Origin: Chloroflexota bacterium
Lineage (GTDB): Bacteria; Chloroflexota; Anaerolineae; Anaerolineales; Villigracilaceae
Direction of reading: 5' to 3'
Length of the DNA stretch: 30,256 bases
Assembly (NCBI GenBank): GCA_016191985.1
Contig: JACPVB010000007.1
Span: 1 to 30,256 of the forward strand
The position numbers were made by a program, and so were the translations under genes. The notes under the pieces are model-generated. The model saw nothing but the letters and a program-made list of their open reading frames with translations. It was not told the DNA's origin and made no database searches. Position 1 is the stretch's first letter; each line of letters opens with the position of its first letter. Below, one piece after another: positions 14,718 through 22,446 of the stretch.

Positions 14718-15479
14718 TCAATCCAGCACCAGTTCCACGGGACAATGGTCCGACCCCATCACACCCTCGTGAATGACCACATCCTTCACCCGCGAGACGA
14801 GCGCCTCGGAAACGAGGAAATAATCCAAACGCCAGCCAATGCCACGGGCGCGCGCATTCAACCGGTACGTCCACCAGGTGTATTGAATCTTGTCGGGATA
14901 CAAATGGCGGTACACATCCACAAAGCCATTATCCAGAAATTTCTGAACCCACTCACGTTCTCTGGGCAAAAAGCCCGAAGTCTTTTCATTTGCCTTCGGA
15001 TTTTTCAAGTCAATGGGCATGTGGGCGGTGTTGAAATCACCGGTGATAATGATGTTTTCCCCGTTTTTATGAAGCATGCCGCACAGCTCAAGCAGATGGG
15101 CATAAAACTCAAGTTTATAGTCCACGCGTTCCTGTCCGCGCTGACCGTTCGGGAAGTAAATATTGAAGAGACGCAGACCAGCCCAAACGGTCTGAATGAC
15201 GCGTCCTTCCACATCGAATTTCGGCGCGTCCATGCCCATCACGGTTTCATTCGGCGAATCTTTATAGAAAGTCGTTACGCCGCTATAGCCGGGGCGCTGG
15301 GCCGCATTCCATGTATAAGGGAGTTTCAATACAGCGCGTTGTTCTTCATCTAATTGCTCCTCCCGCGCCTTCACCTCCTGCAAACACAAGGCATCGGGAT
15401 CTTGGGCGAAGGCCCAATCCAGCGCGTTTTTACCAAGCGCCGCACGGACTCCATTTACATTCCAGGTAATAATCTTCAT
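14718..15479 (-). CDS. xth: exodeoxyribonuclease III
   Basis: A 253-residue enzyme of the EEP (exonuclease-endonuclease-phosphatase) fold that cleaves DNA at abasic sites and trims 3' ends in base-excision repair. All hallmark motifs are present: WNVNG (6-10), LQEVK with the metal-binding Glu35, NIYFPNGQ, TGDFN with Asp and Asn, RGIGWRLDYF and the catalytic GSDHCPV near the C-terminus. Length is typical. It is divergent from the response regulator gene with a 54-base gap. The 98 bases that separate it from the downstream protease gene contain no obvious terminator. Confidence 0.96.
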   Translation of the reverse strand: MKIITWNVNGVRAALGKNALDWAFAQDPDALCLQEVKAREEQLDEEQRAVLKLPYTWNAAQRPGYSGVTTFYKDSPNETVMGMDAPKFDVEGRVIQTVWAGLRLFNIYFPNGQRGQERVDYKLEFYAHLLELCGMLHKNGENIIITGDFNTAHMPIDLKNPKANEKTSGFLPREREWVQKFLDNGFVDVYRHLYPDKIQYTWWTYRLNARARGIGWRLDYFLVSEALVSRVKDVVIHEGVMGSDHCPVELVLD

Positions 15480-15533
15480 CCTGTAAAGCCTGTATTTGTT
15501 TTATGGTAAACTTGATTTGAAGACAGGAGATTT

Positions 15534-15926
15534 ATGGATAATACAACTGTCAAAAAGATTCTTTGTATCGAAGACGAACCAGAAATGATCGACCTCATCC
15601 GGCTCATCCTTGGTCGCCGCGGATTCGACGTGCATGGAGCAGCGGGTGGCGTGCAAGGCATCAAAATGGTCCGCGAGATGCACCCAGACCTCGTTCTGCT
15701 CGATCTTATGATGCCAGATATGGATGGTTGGGAAGTATACCAACAAATGAAAGCGGACGCTTCCACACGTGACATCCCTGTCATCGTTGTGACAGCCAAA
15801 GCCCAAAACATAGACAAAGTGCTCGGCCTGCACATTGCCAAAGTGGATGACTACATCGCCAAGCCCTTCGGCCCGCAGGAATTGATGGATAGTGTGGAAA
15901 AAATATTCAGCCAGAAATCAGCCTGA
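15534..15926 (+). CDS. single-domain response regulator (CheY-like)
   Basis: A 130-residue receiver domain without an output domain. The phosphorylated aspartate is Asp57 (LLDLMMPDMDGW), the acidic pocket is Glu13-Asp14, and the switch residues Thr87 (VVTAK) and Lys110 (IAKPF) are in place, so it should be phosphorylatable. No histidine kinase is nearby; the partner must be encoded elsewhere. It is monocistronic: AGGAG precedes the ATG and an intrinsic terminator lies 15 bases after the stop. Stand-alone receivers act by protein-protein contact (motility, sporulation-type relays, second-messenger control); the target here is unknown. Confidence 0.93.
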   Translation: MDNTTVKKILCIEDEPEMIDLIRLILGRRGFDVHGAAGGVQGIKMVREMHPDLVLLDLMMPDMDGWEVYQQMKADASTRDIPVIVVTAKAQNIDKVLGLHIAKVDDYIAKPFGPQELMDSVEKIFSQKSA

Positions 15927-15941
15927 AATTGTTTCTCACCC

Positions 15942-15970
15942 ACCGGGCGGCAAATCAGCCGCCCGGTTTT
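15942..15970 (+). terminator. intrinsic terminator of the response regulator gene
   Basis: ACCGGGCGGC (15942-15951), loop AAATCA and GCCGCCCGGT (15958-15967) form a perfect 10-bp GC-rich stem; the run of T begins in the stem's last base (15967-15970). It separates the response regulator from the DUF192 gene, whose ATG is only nine bases further on. Confidence 0.88.
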
Positions 15971-15978
15971 ATGAACCC

Positions 15979-16350
15979 ATGCCCCGCCTCATCACTATAA
16001 ACAACCTGAATAAAACGATTGAAAACCCCGCACACGTGGGATTCTGCGACTCGTTCCTCTGCAAGCTGCGCGGACTGATGTTTCGCACCCACCTCACTCT
16101 GGACGAGGGCCTGCTCCTGGTCGAAAAGCGGGATTCACGCCTCGACACTTCCATCCACATGTTCTTCGTGCCATTCGACCTCGCCGTCTTTTGGATCAAC
16201 TCTGACATGACCGTGGTGGATAAGGTCATCGCGAAATCATGGCATCCTGCCTATTTCTCAAAAACCGATGCAAGATACACCCTGGAGATTCACCCCGACC
16301 GTTATGGGGACTATGAAATTGGCGACAAGGTCGAATTCAAGAATGTATAA
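15979..16350 (+). CDS. DUF192 family protein
   Basis: A 123-residue protein with the DUF192 layout: a first strand, then GFCDSFLCKLRGLMFR (the family's conserved RGLMfR motif), DEGLLLVEK, SIHMFFVPFDLAVFWIN (conserved HMfFvpf.iDvvfld pattern) and the final GD.VEF. No biochemical function has been established for the family, which often appears near export or cell-envelope genes. It has no signal peptide here. The frame is open further upstream into the terminator hairpin, so the ATG at 15979 is the sensible start, although no good Shine-Dalgarno precedes it. Its last eight bases overlap the M23 peptidase gene, which implies coupled translation. Confidence 0.85.
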   Translation: MPRLITINNLNKTIENPAHVGFCDSFLCKLRGLMFRTHLTLDEGLLLVEKRDSRLDTSIHMFFVPFDLAVFWINSDMTVVDKVIAKSWHPAYFSKTDARYTLEIHPDRYGDYEIGDKVEFKNV

Positions 16351-17752
16351 ACGTGAAATCCTTATTTTTTTTCTTCTGGCAAGTCTGATCGTTTCATCCC
16401 AACCCGTCGGTGCCCAGGAAATTACCGGGCCGGTTTACATCGTGCAGCCGGGGGACAGCCTTTCGTCCATTGCGGTGCGTTTCAGCATAAGCATGGCCGA
16501 ATTGATGGACGCAAACGGAATTTCAGATCCAAACCAACTGACCGCAGGCCAGCAACTGGTGATCCCCGGGCTGGAGGGGATTACCGGTTTATTAAGCACC
16601 GAGATTATCAACTTCGGCGATTCGTACCGCAGTCTCATGCGCCAGACGCAAGTGCCCGATGGCCTGTTTCGGAGACTCAACCATGTTGTCAGCCCCAGTG
16701 AATTTTATGTAGGGGTGAGCATGATCATCCCTGGGCCAGGCGACAGTCCCAACAACAAACGCACCTCTCCCGCCACGGGCGAGTCCCTACTGGAGTTGGC
16801 AGTGAAAAACAACACCGATGTCTGGTCCCTTGCAGACATCAACGGCTTGAATGGCTCTTGGGACGGCCTGCCCGGCGACACACTTTTTGCGCCAGGCGAA
16901 AACGAAACCACTGCAAACACCACCGGATTACCTTCTGCATTTATCAGCGCAGAAATCCGTGATCTCCCTCTCAAACAGGGCGGCACCGGCGTGATTAAAG
17001 TACAGACGATTCCCGGCGTGACGCTTGGTGGCTTGCTGGTTGACCATTCTTTAAATTTCTTCACAGGTGAAGGCGGCGCACAAATTGCCTTGCAGGGCAT
17101 CCACGCTTTACTGGAGCCAGGGGTCTATCCATTGAAGCTGGATGCAACCCTTCCCGATGGAGGCAGGCAATCGTACGAGCAATCGATTCTGGTTGTCTCC
17201 GGCAATTACCCGGATGACCCGCTGCTCTATGTGGATTCGGCCACTCTTGACCCGGCCTCCACCGAGCCTGAGTTGCAGCTGTTGATCAGCCTTACGACGC
17301 CAGCGACTCCCACCAAACTTTGGGCTGGTGACTTCATTTCCCCGGCCATTGCCTACGCTGATTCAACTTATTTCACATCCCGGTATGGCAACCGCCGCAC
17401 TTACATTGGTCAAGGGACTGAATTGCAGGTACAGGGTTTTCACACCGGTTTGGATTTCGGCGGCGGGGATGGGTTGGCAATTACCGCTCCAGCGGCGGGA
17501 CGGGTGGTCTTTGCCGGTCCATGGACGGTACGCGGCAATGCTACCGTTATCGATCATGGCTGGGGAGTTTACAGCGGCTTCTGGCATCAGTCCGCAATTC
17601 AAGTGCAGGCGGGTGATATGGTGGAGCAAAACCAGGTCATTGGCCTGGTGGGCGGGACGGGCCGCGTGACCGGGGCACATTTGCATTGGGAATTGTGGGT
17701 AAACGGCATCCAGGTGGATCCGCTCGATTGGCTGATTCAACCCTACCCGTAG
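16343..17752 (+). CDS. secreted LysM / M23 metallopeptidase
   Basis: A 469-residue exported cell-wall enzyme. It has a signal peptide (MYKREILIFFLLASLIVSS, cut near VGAQE at about 24), then a clear LysM peptidoglycan-binding repeat (YIVQPGDSLSSIA ... GQQLVIP). Two weaker LysM-like segments follow (about 95-135 and 155-190). A beta-rich middle part comes next and the C-terminal M23 peptidase domain (about 345-465) closes the protein. Zinc ligands and catalytic histidines are in place: His367 and Asp371 (HTGLD), His415, and His446/His448 (HLHWE). Such enzymes cut peptidoglycan cross-bridges or activate amidases. The start at 16343 overlaps the DUF192 stop; the longer frame from 16268 lies inside that gene. 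Confidence 0.92.
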   Translation: MYKREILIFFLLASLIVSSQPVGAQEITGPVYIVQPGDSLSSIAVRFSISMAELMDANGISDPNQLTAGQQLVIPGLEGITGLLSTEIINFGDSYRSLMRQTQVPDGLFRRLNHVVSPSEFYVGVSMIIPGPGDSPNNKRTSPATGESLLELAVKNNTDVWSLADINGLNGSWDGLPGDTLFAPGENETTANTTGLPSAFISAEIRDLPLKQGGTGVIKVQTIPGVTLGGLLVDHSLNFFTGEGGAQIALQGIHALLEPGVYPLKLDATLPDGGRQSYEQSILVVSGNYPDDPLLYVDSATLDPASTEPELQLLISLTTPATPTKLWAGDFISPAIAYADSTYFTSRYGNRRTYIGQGTELQVQGFHTGLDFGGGDGLAITAPAAGRVVFAGPWTVRGNATVIDHGWGVYSGFWHQSAIQVQAGDMVEQNQVIGLVGGTGRVTGAHLHWELWVNGIQVDPLDWLIQPYP

Positions 17753-17761
17753 AGAGAAGCG

Positions 17762-17790
17762 TTGCACTTCATCCTTGAATATGCTACACT
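17762..17790 (+). promoter_or_regulatory. promoter of the cyclic-nucleotide-binding protein gene
   Basis: TTGCAC (17762-17767) and TACACT (17785-17790) are separated by exactly 17 bases, 21 bases before the ATG at 17812. The predicted transcript would start close to the Shine-Dalgarno AAAGGA at 17796-17801. Confidence 0.7.
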
Positions 17791-17811
17791 CTTGCAAAGG
17801 ATTTTTCCGAC

Positions 17812-18303
17812 ATGAACAACATCATCAACTACCTGAAGCAAAGCGATATTTTTTATCAGTTCACTCCGACTCAATTGGAGTTGGTTGGGAACTTATGCCA
17901 GGAAGTCATTTACAATGCCGGTGAAATTGTCTTTCAGGAAAACAGCAGCAGCAAGGAATTGTATGTGATCGTGCAGGGTGAGGTCGATATATTGATCAAC
18001 CGCAGCACTACCGGGGATCTTGAAAAAAGGGAAACGGCGGTGGCGCGGCTGCGCAGGGGGCAATCTTTTGGAGAAGTGGCACTGGTGGATGAAGGGTTGC
18101 GCTCGGCCTCGGCACAGGCTGCCCAGAAAGATACCCGCCTGCTCGTCATTCAGCGGGATAAATTGATTATGCTGTGTGAGACGTATCCACAACTGGGATA
18201 TCGCCTGATGCACAACCTCGCCGCAGACCTGGCGATGAAAATCCGCAACACAGACCTGCGTATCCGCGAGCAGCTTTTGTATAAGCCGCACAACATTTCA
18301 TAA
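17812..18303 (+). CDS. stand-alone cyclic-nucleotide-binding domain protein
   Basis: A 163-residue protein formed by one cNMP-binding domain: leading helix (LKQSDIFYQFTPTQLELV), beta roll (GEIVFQENSSSKELYVIVQGEVDIL) and the phosphate-binding cassette GQSFGEVALVDEGLRSASA with the conserved Glu and Arg. The C-terminal helices (YPQLGYRLMHNLAADLAMKI) resemble the CRP dimer helix, but no DNA-binding helix-turn-helix follows, so this is not a transcription factor by itself. It may be a sensor acting through protein contacts. It is monocistronic under its own promoter. Whether it binds cAMP, cGMP or another ligand cannot be read from the sequence. Confidence 0.9.
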   Translation: MNNIINYLKQSDIFYQFTPTQLELVGNLCQEVIYNAGEIVFQENSSSKELYVIVQGEVDILINRSTTGDLEKRETAVARLRRGQSFGEVALVDEGLRSASAQAAQKDTRLLVIQRDKLIMLCETYPQLGYRLMHNLAADLAMKIRNTDLRIREQLLYKPHNIS

Positions 18304-18332
18304 GGCTTACATTAAAAATCCAGAACAAACAC

Positions 18333-18361
18333 TTGACCTAAACTCAAATTCACCTTATTAT
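18333..18361 (+). promoter_or_regulatory. promoter of the branched-chain amino acid ABC operon
   Basis: TTGACC (18333-18338) and TATTAT (18356-18361) are separated by exactly 17 bases, a near-consensus sigma-70 promoter. It would start transcription near 18368 and leave a leader of about 215 nt before the first gene. Confidence 0.75.
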
Positions 18362-18368
18362 TACGACT

Positions 18369-18583
18369 TAATAAAAACGCAAGGCTTTTTATTAGCGGTG
18401 AAAGGTTAAGCCTGAAAAAAATCCAGAAAACAGGGTTTTTGAGGGCTTTCTTTGTATATTGGTATCACACCATATCAATAAAAGGAGGTGAGGCCGACAT
18501 CGATAGTATTGTCCACTGTCCGTAATCACCCGCATGTGCGGGAATTTGAATTCACCTAACAAACAATCTGGAGGAGTACAGAA
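18369..18583 (+). promoter_or_regulatory. long structured leader of the ABC operon
   Basis: The leader contains several hairpins: TAATAAAAA/TTTTTATTA (18369-18377 with 18386-18394), TTGGTAT/ATATCAA (18459-18465 with 18472-18478) and CCCGC/GCGGG (18529-18542). AAAGGAGGTGA at 18481-18491 is a perfect complement of the 16S rRNA 3' end, yet no ATG, GTG or TTG lies at a normal distance after it. Its GGTGA could pair with either of two TCACC copies (18526-18530 and 18552-18556). The true ribosome-binding site, GGAGGAG, is just before the ATG at 18584. A regulatory leader is inference; I recognise no known riboswitch class. Confidence 0.5.
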
Positions 18584-19858
18584 ATGAATAAGCGTTTACT
18601 CGCTTTGTTGTCCGTGTTGGTTCTTGCCAGCATGGTGCTCGCCGCCTGCGGCACCCCTGCTGCCACAGAAGCGCCTGTCGCTACCGACGCCCCCGCCGCT
18701 ACCGATGCCCCCGCCACCGAGCCCGCTACAGAAGCGCCTGTTTCCATGGGCACCATCAAGATCGCAACCCAAAGCCCGCTCTCTGGTGGTCAATCACTTC
18801 TCGGTGTTGCCATCAAGCAGGGCGCTGAATTAGCCCTCGAACAATTGGGCGGCGATTTGGCTGCCATGGGCTATGATGTCCAACTTGCCCCGTACGATGA
18901 CCAGGCCACCCCTGACGTCGGTGTTGCAAATGCCAAGAACATTGTTGCCGATTCCGAGATCCTGTGCGGTGTCGGTCACTTGAACTCCGGCGTTATGATC
19001 CCCTCTTCTGAGGAATATCACACCGCTGGTTTGGCCTTCGTTTCCCCCGCCAACACCAACCCTGTTGTGACCACCCGTGGTTACCTCGAAGTGAACCGTG
19101 TTGTGGGTCGTGATGACGTCCAGGCTCCTGCCGCCGAAGAGTATGCTTTCAGCACACTTGGCGCCAAGTCTGTATATATCATTCACGACAAGACCGCTTA
19201 TGGTCAAGGCGTAGCTGAATTCTTCCGCGCTGCCGCTGAAGAAGATGGCATTGAAATTGCCGCCTTTGAAGGCACCGAAGAAACAGCCAACTTTGATGCA
19301 ATCGTCGCCCCGCTCGTTGCGGCCAATCCTGACGTAGTGTTCTTCGCCGGTATCTACAATCAGGCTGGTGTGTTCTTCAAGCAGGCTCGCGAAGCCGGCT
19401 ACGAAGGCACCTTCCTTGGCACCGATGGTATGGATTCAAGTGACCTGGCCGATCTGGCTGGTGACGCTTTGACCACCGGCGGCGGTATGGCTTACACCAC
19501 CGTTGCTGGTCCTGCCAGCGCCTACCCATCTGCCGCTCAATTTGTTGAAGACTACACCGCAAAGTTTGGCGCCGCTCCTGAAGCCTACGCCGCTCAGGGT
19601 TATGATTCCATGGGTGTTTGTTTGGCCGCGATCAAGGCTGCTGCCGAGGCCGCTGGTGGTACCCCCACCCGCACCCAGGTTGCCGAAGCCATTCGCGCTT
19701 TGAGCTATGAAGGTCTCACCAGCACCATCAGCTTCGATGATATCGGCGACCTGCCCGTTGCCAAGTACTTCATCATCAAAGTCAATGCCACCTCGAAAGA
19801 CACATGGGGTTCGAACGAGATCATCGCCTCCTTCGACCTGCCATCCCCTGGCAAATAA
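18584..19858 (+). CDS. branched-chain amino acid ABC transporter, substrate-binding lipoprotein
   Basis: A 424-residue extracytoplasmic binding protein (LivJ/LivK, Peripla_BP_6 family) that captures the substrate for the permease encoded downstream. A lipoprotein signal ends in LAAC (Cys22). A TEAPVATDAPAAT-type linker (about 26-55) acts as a flexible tether, and the two-lobed binding domain starts at TIKIATQSPLSGG. Family hallmarks are GVAIKQGAELAL, the loop DDQATPDVGVANAKNIV, AFVSPANTNPVV, and YGQGVAEFFR. The annotated class covers leucine/isoleucine/valine but also other amino acids, urea and aromatics, so the ligand is unknown. Codon use is strongly biased to GCC/GCT/GAA/AAG, suggesting high expression. 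It heads the five-gene operon. Confidence 0.93.
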   Translation: MNKRLLALLSVLVLASMVLAACGTPAATEAPVATDAPAATDAPATEPATEAPVSMGTIKIATQSPLSGGQSLLGVAIKQGAELALEQLGGDLAAMGYDVQLAPYDDQATPDVGVANAKNIVADSEILCGVGHLNSGVMIPSSEEYHTAGLAFVSPANTNPVVTTRGYLEVNRVVGRDDVQAPAAEEYAFSTLGAKSVYIIHDKTAYGQGVAEFFRAAAEEDGIEIAAFEGTEETANFDAIVAPLVAANPDVVFFAGIYNQAGVFFKQAREAGYEGTFLGTDGMDSSDLADLAGDALTTGGGMAYTTVAGPASAYPSAAQFVEDYTAKFGAAPEAYAAQGYDSMGVCLAAIKAAAEAAGGTPTRTQVAEAIRALSYEGLTSTISFDDIGDLPVAKYFIIKVNATSKDTWGSNEIIASFDLPSPGK

Positions 19859-19876
19859 GTTTAAGAATTGCACGAA

Positions 19877-19906
19877 AACCTCTCTCCCTCTACAGGGAGA
19901 GAGGTT
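19877..19906 (+). other. strong hairpin after the binding-protein gene
   Basis: AACCTCTCTCCCT (19877-19889), loop CTAC and AGGGAGAGAGGTT (19894-19906) form a perfect 13-bp stem 18 bases after the stop codon. No T-run follows, so full termination is unlikely. In ABC operons such structures stabilise the upstream mRNA or cause partial termination, giving excess binding protein over permease. Confidence 0.7.
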
Positions 19907-19936
19907 CATTAATATAAAAGGACAGGTATTGAAGAA

Positions 19937-21070
19937 ATGAAACAATTCACATCAAACCCCTTTTACAAATTCATCCTCTTTCCAATCGGGCAAATTCTTG
20001 TCTTTGCGCTGGGAGCCAGTCTGGTCCTGTCTCTTTTTACCGTGCTGCTCGCGTACATTTTTCGGGCCGGTATTACAGGCTTCGATCTTGTGGAACGGGT
20101 TCTATTGATCCTTCCGCAGGTCGTAATAAACGGGCTGACCATCGGTTTTGTTTATTCCACTATTGCACTTGGGTACACAATGGTATACGGCGTTTTGGAA
20201 TTTATCAATTTTTCGCACAGTGAAATCTTCATGGTCGGGGGAATCGTTGGTGTTGAATTAATGGCTTATTTTGATCATACTGGCGCCTTGCAAACCATGA
20301 ATCAATATGTGATTATTGCGCTCGCAATCCTGCTTGGGATGGTTATTTCAGGCTCCCTGGCGGTAACTGTTGAACGAGTTGCCTATAGACCATTGCGCGG
20401 CGCTCCACGGCTGGTACCTCTTATTTCCGCAATTGGTATGTCATTTTTTTTACAGGATGCCGTCCGCCTTATCCTCAGCCTGACAACCGGTGAGTTTAAC
20501 GTCATCCTGCCCAATTTTGGAACCTTTGATGAATTTCTGGTCGTTGCAGTACCGGGGATAGCAACTCCTTTGCGTTTCCAAATAAAATCCATCCTGCTTG
20601 TCGGTGTCACCGTGCTCATGCTGGTCGGGTTGAACTACCTGGTAAATGGCACAAAAATCGGCAAGGCCATTCGCGCAGTAGCTCAAGACCGTCCCTCTGC
20701 AAGTTTGATGGGCATCAACGTGAATATGATCATCTCGATCACGTTCCTGATCGGCGGCGCGTTAGGCGGCGCGGCAGGCGTGCTTTTTGCCCTGAAGGCC
20801 ACCAAGCTGGATCCATTTGTAGGCTTCTTTCCCGGCTTGAAGGCTTTTACAGCGGCAGTGCTTGGCGGTATTGGAAATTTAACAGGCGCGTTACTCGGGG
20901 GATTGATCCTGGGCTTGCTTGAATCATTCAGCGCATCCTATCTTTCCACATTCACAAATGGCGCCTTTGGTGCAGAATATAAAGATATTCTTGCATTTGC
21001 CATTTTGATCCTTGTGCTCATTCTTCGCCCATCTGGTTTGCTTGGTCAAACCGTCGGGCAGAAGGCATAA
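19937..21070 (+). CDS. livH: branched-chain amino acid ABC transporter permease (LivH type)
   Basis: A 377-residue integral membrane protein, the first of two permease subunits. It has about nine to ten hydrophobic segments. The family core begins near residue 50 with LPQVVINGLTIGFVYSTIALG and YTMVYGVLEFINFSHSEIFM, followed by YRPLRGAPRLVPLISAIGMS and the EAA-like GKAIRAVAQDRPSASLMGI that contacts the ATPases. It ends with AFAILILVLILRPSGLLG. Usual LivH proteins have about 290-310 residues; here an N-terminal extension of about 50 residues adds an extra membrane segment (roughly 13-45). It follows the hairpin at 19877 and is separated from the next gene by 26 bases. Confidence 0.92.
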   Translation: MKQFTSNPFYKFILFPIGQILVFALGASLVLSLFTVLLAYIFRAGITGFDLVERVLLILPQVVINGLTIGFVYSTIALGYTMVYGVLEFINFSHSEIFMVGGIVGVELMAYFDHTGALQTMNQYVIIALAILLGMVISGSLAVTVERVAYRPLRGAPRLVPLISAIGMSFFLQDAVRLILSLTTGEFNVILPNFGTFDEFLVVAVPGIATPLRFQIKSILLVGVTVLMLVGLNYLVNGTKIGKAIRAVAQDRPSASLMGINVNMIISITFLIGGALGGAAGVLFALKATKLDPFVGFFPGLKAFTAAVLGGIGNLTGALLGGLILGLLESFSASYLSTFTNGAFGAEYKDILAFAILILVLILRPSGLLGQTVGQKA

Positions 21071-21096
21071 TTCGTTTTCAGGAAAAGGCATATCCC

Positions 21097-22434
21097 ATGA
21101 AAACATTTTTCAGTGAATTGTTCAAGAAAGCCAATAGCGGTTTTTGGCCCATCGTCATTACGCTTGGCTTTTTGATTGTCGGGACGATCAGTGTATATCA
21201 AAGCCCAAGATCATTGAGCGCTTTCCTCACATTGATGCTCTGTCCCCTGCTGCTTTATTTCATGAAGATAAACATGAAAATAAAGATCTTCATTGGGCTG
21301 TTGTTGATTATCGTGATTTTGCCGGTACTCGGCATTCGCAACATCTTTTACCTTGAAGTAATCTTCCAAATGGCGGTCTTCGCGGCCCTTGCGCTTGGAT
21401 TGAACATCGTAATTGGCATGGCGGGCTTATTGGACCTTGGATATGTTGCGTTTTACGCGGTCGGGGCCTATACCTGGGCAATCTTCGGCTCAAAGCAGCT
21501 TTCCTTATTACATTCCATTCCGGGCGCAGCACCTGCTGGCGCAGAATTTACGCTCTCACCCACCTATTTTTGGCTATTCCTATTCCTTGGAGTTGGCCTT
21601 GCCGCTCTGGCAGGGATTTTGCTTGGCCTGCCGGTCCTTCGCCTGCGTGGCGACTATCTTGCCATCGTTACACTTGGATTTGGCGAAGTCATTCGCGTAT
21701 TGGCGCTCAACCTTGATAAACCGCTCAATCTGACCAATGGACCTCAGGGTATTACTCCCATTCAACGTCCACCACTTCCGCCAGAATTTATCATTGGACC
21801 CATTCGCACCCTTCTGACACCGATCGTTGGGCGTCCTCCCACAGATGCGGAATTCTATAATGTGTTTTTCTACTTCATTGCATTGTTCATTATCATGATC
21901 GCCATTATGGTAGCGACACGCCTGGAAGATTCCCGCATTGGCCGCGCCTGGACAGCCATCCGCGAAGATGAGACCGCCGCCATCGCAATGGGAATCCCGC
22001 TTGTGCGGATGAAACTCGCCGCTTTCGCTGCGGGCGCATCCTTTGCAGGCGCGATGGGCGTGCTTTACTCCGCCAACCGAACCTTCGTCAGCCCCGAAAC
22101 TTTCTCCTTCCTGCAATCCATCGGTGTGTTGACAATGGTCATCCTTGGCGGGCTGGGCAGTATCCCGGGTGTGATCTTTGGCGCATCGGCCGTCGTCATT
22201 CTCAATATTCAGGTCCTGCAAAATTTCTCGTTATATCTGAGTGAACTGCGCCAAAGCGATGCTGTCATCCCGATCATAAATTTTGCCTGGAAGGATCTTT
22301 CCAACCAGTTGGATCCGGCCAAATATCAAAAACTTGTTTTTGGCATCATCCTGGTTTTAATGATGATATTCCGTCCATCGGGGCTCATTCCCGCCGAGCG
22401 CCGCAAACGCGAACTCGTTGAAGAGAAAGAATAA
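21097..22434 (+). CDS. livM: branched-chain amino acid ABC transporter permease (LivM type)
   Basis: The second permease subunit, 445 residues, with about ten membrane segments. Typical LivM features are ALALGLNIVIGMAGLLDLGYVAF, LLGLPVLRLRGDYLAIVTLGF, GEVIRVLALN, the coupling motif RIGRAWTAIREDETAAIAMGI and FGASAVVILN before the last helices. An N-terminal extension of about 85 residues (three hydrophobic segments) precedes the family core, as in many longer LivM variants. It ends in a charged tail (RRKRELVEEKE) and lies 12 bases before livG. It forms the membrane channel with LivH. Confidence 0.93.
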   Translation: MKTFFSELFKKANSGFWPIVITLGFLIVGTISVYQSPRSLSAFLTLMLCPLLLYFMKINMKIKIFIGLLLIIVILPVLGIRNIFYLEVIFQMAVFAALALGLNIVIGMAGLLDLGYVAFYAVGAYTWAIFGSKQLSLLHSIPGAAPAGAEFTLSPTYFWLFLFLGVGLAALAGILLGLPVLRLRGDYLAIVTLGFGEVIRVLALNLDKPLNLTNGPQGITPIQRPPLPPEFIIGPIRTLLTPIVGRPPTDAEFYNVFFYFIALFIIMIAIMVATRLEDSRIGRAWTAIREDETAAIAMGIPLVRMKLAAFAAGASFAGAMGVLYSANRTFVSPETFSFLQSIGVLTMVILGGLGSIPGVIFGASAVVILNIQVLQNFSLYLSELRQSDAVIPIINFAWKDLSNQLDPAKYQKLVFGIILVLMMIFRPSGLIPAERRKRELVEEKE

Positions 22435-22446
22435 GGGAAGTGACTT

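Noticed and set aside
18488..18559. Possible leader peptide of 23 codons (GTG at 18488 to TAA) or a 17-codon ATG frame from 18534
   Set aside because: The GTG lies inside the Shine-Dalgarno-like sequence itself, and the ATG frame has no ribosome-binding site and its start lies within a hairpin; I keep the leader as non-coding with an orphan anti-16S sequence.
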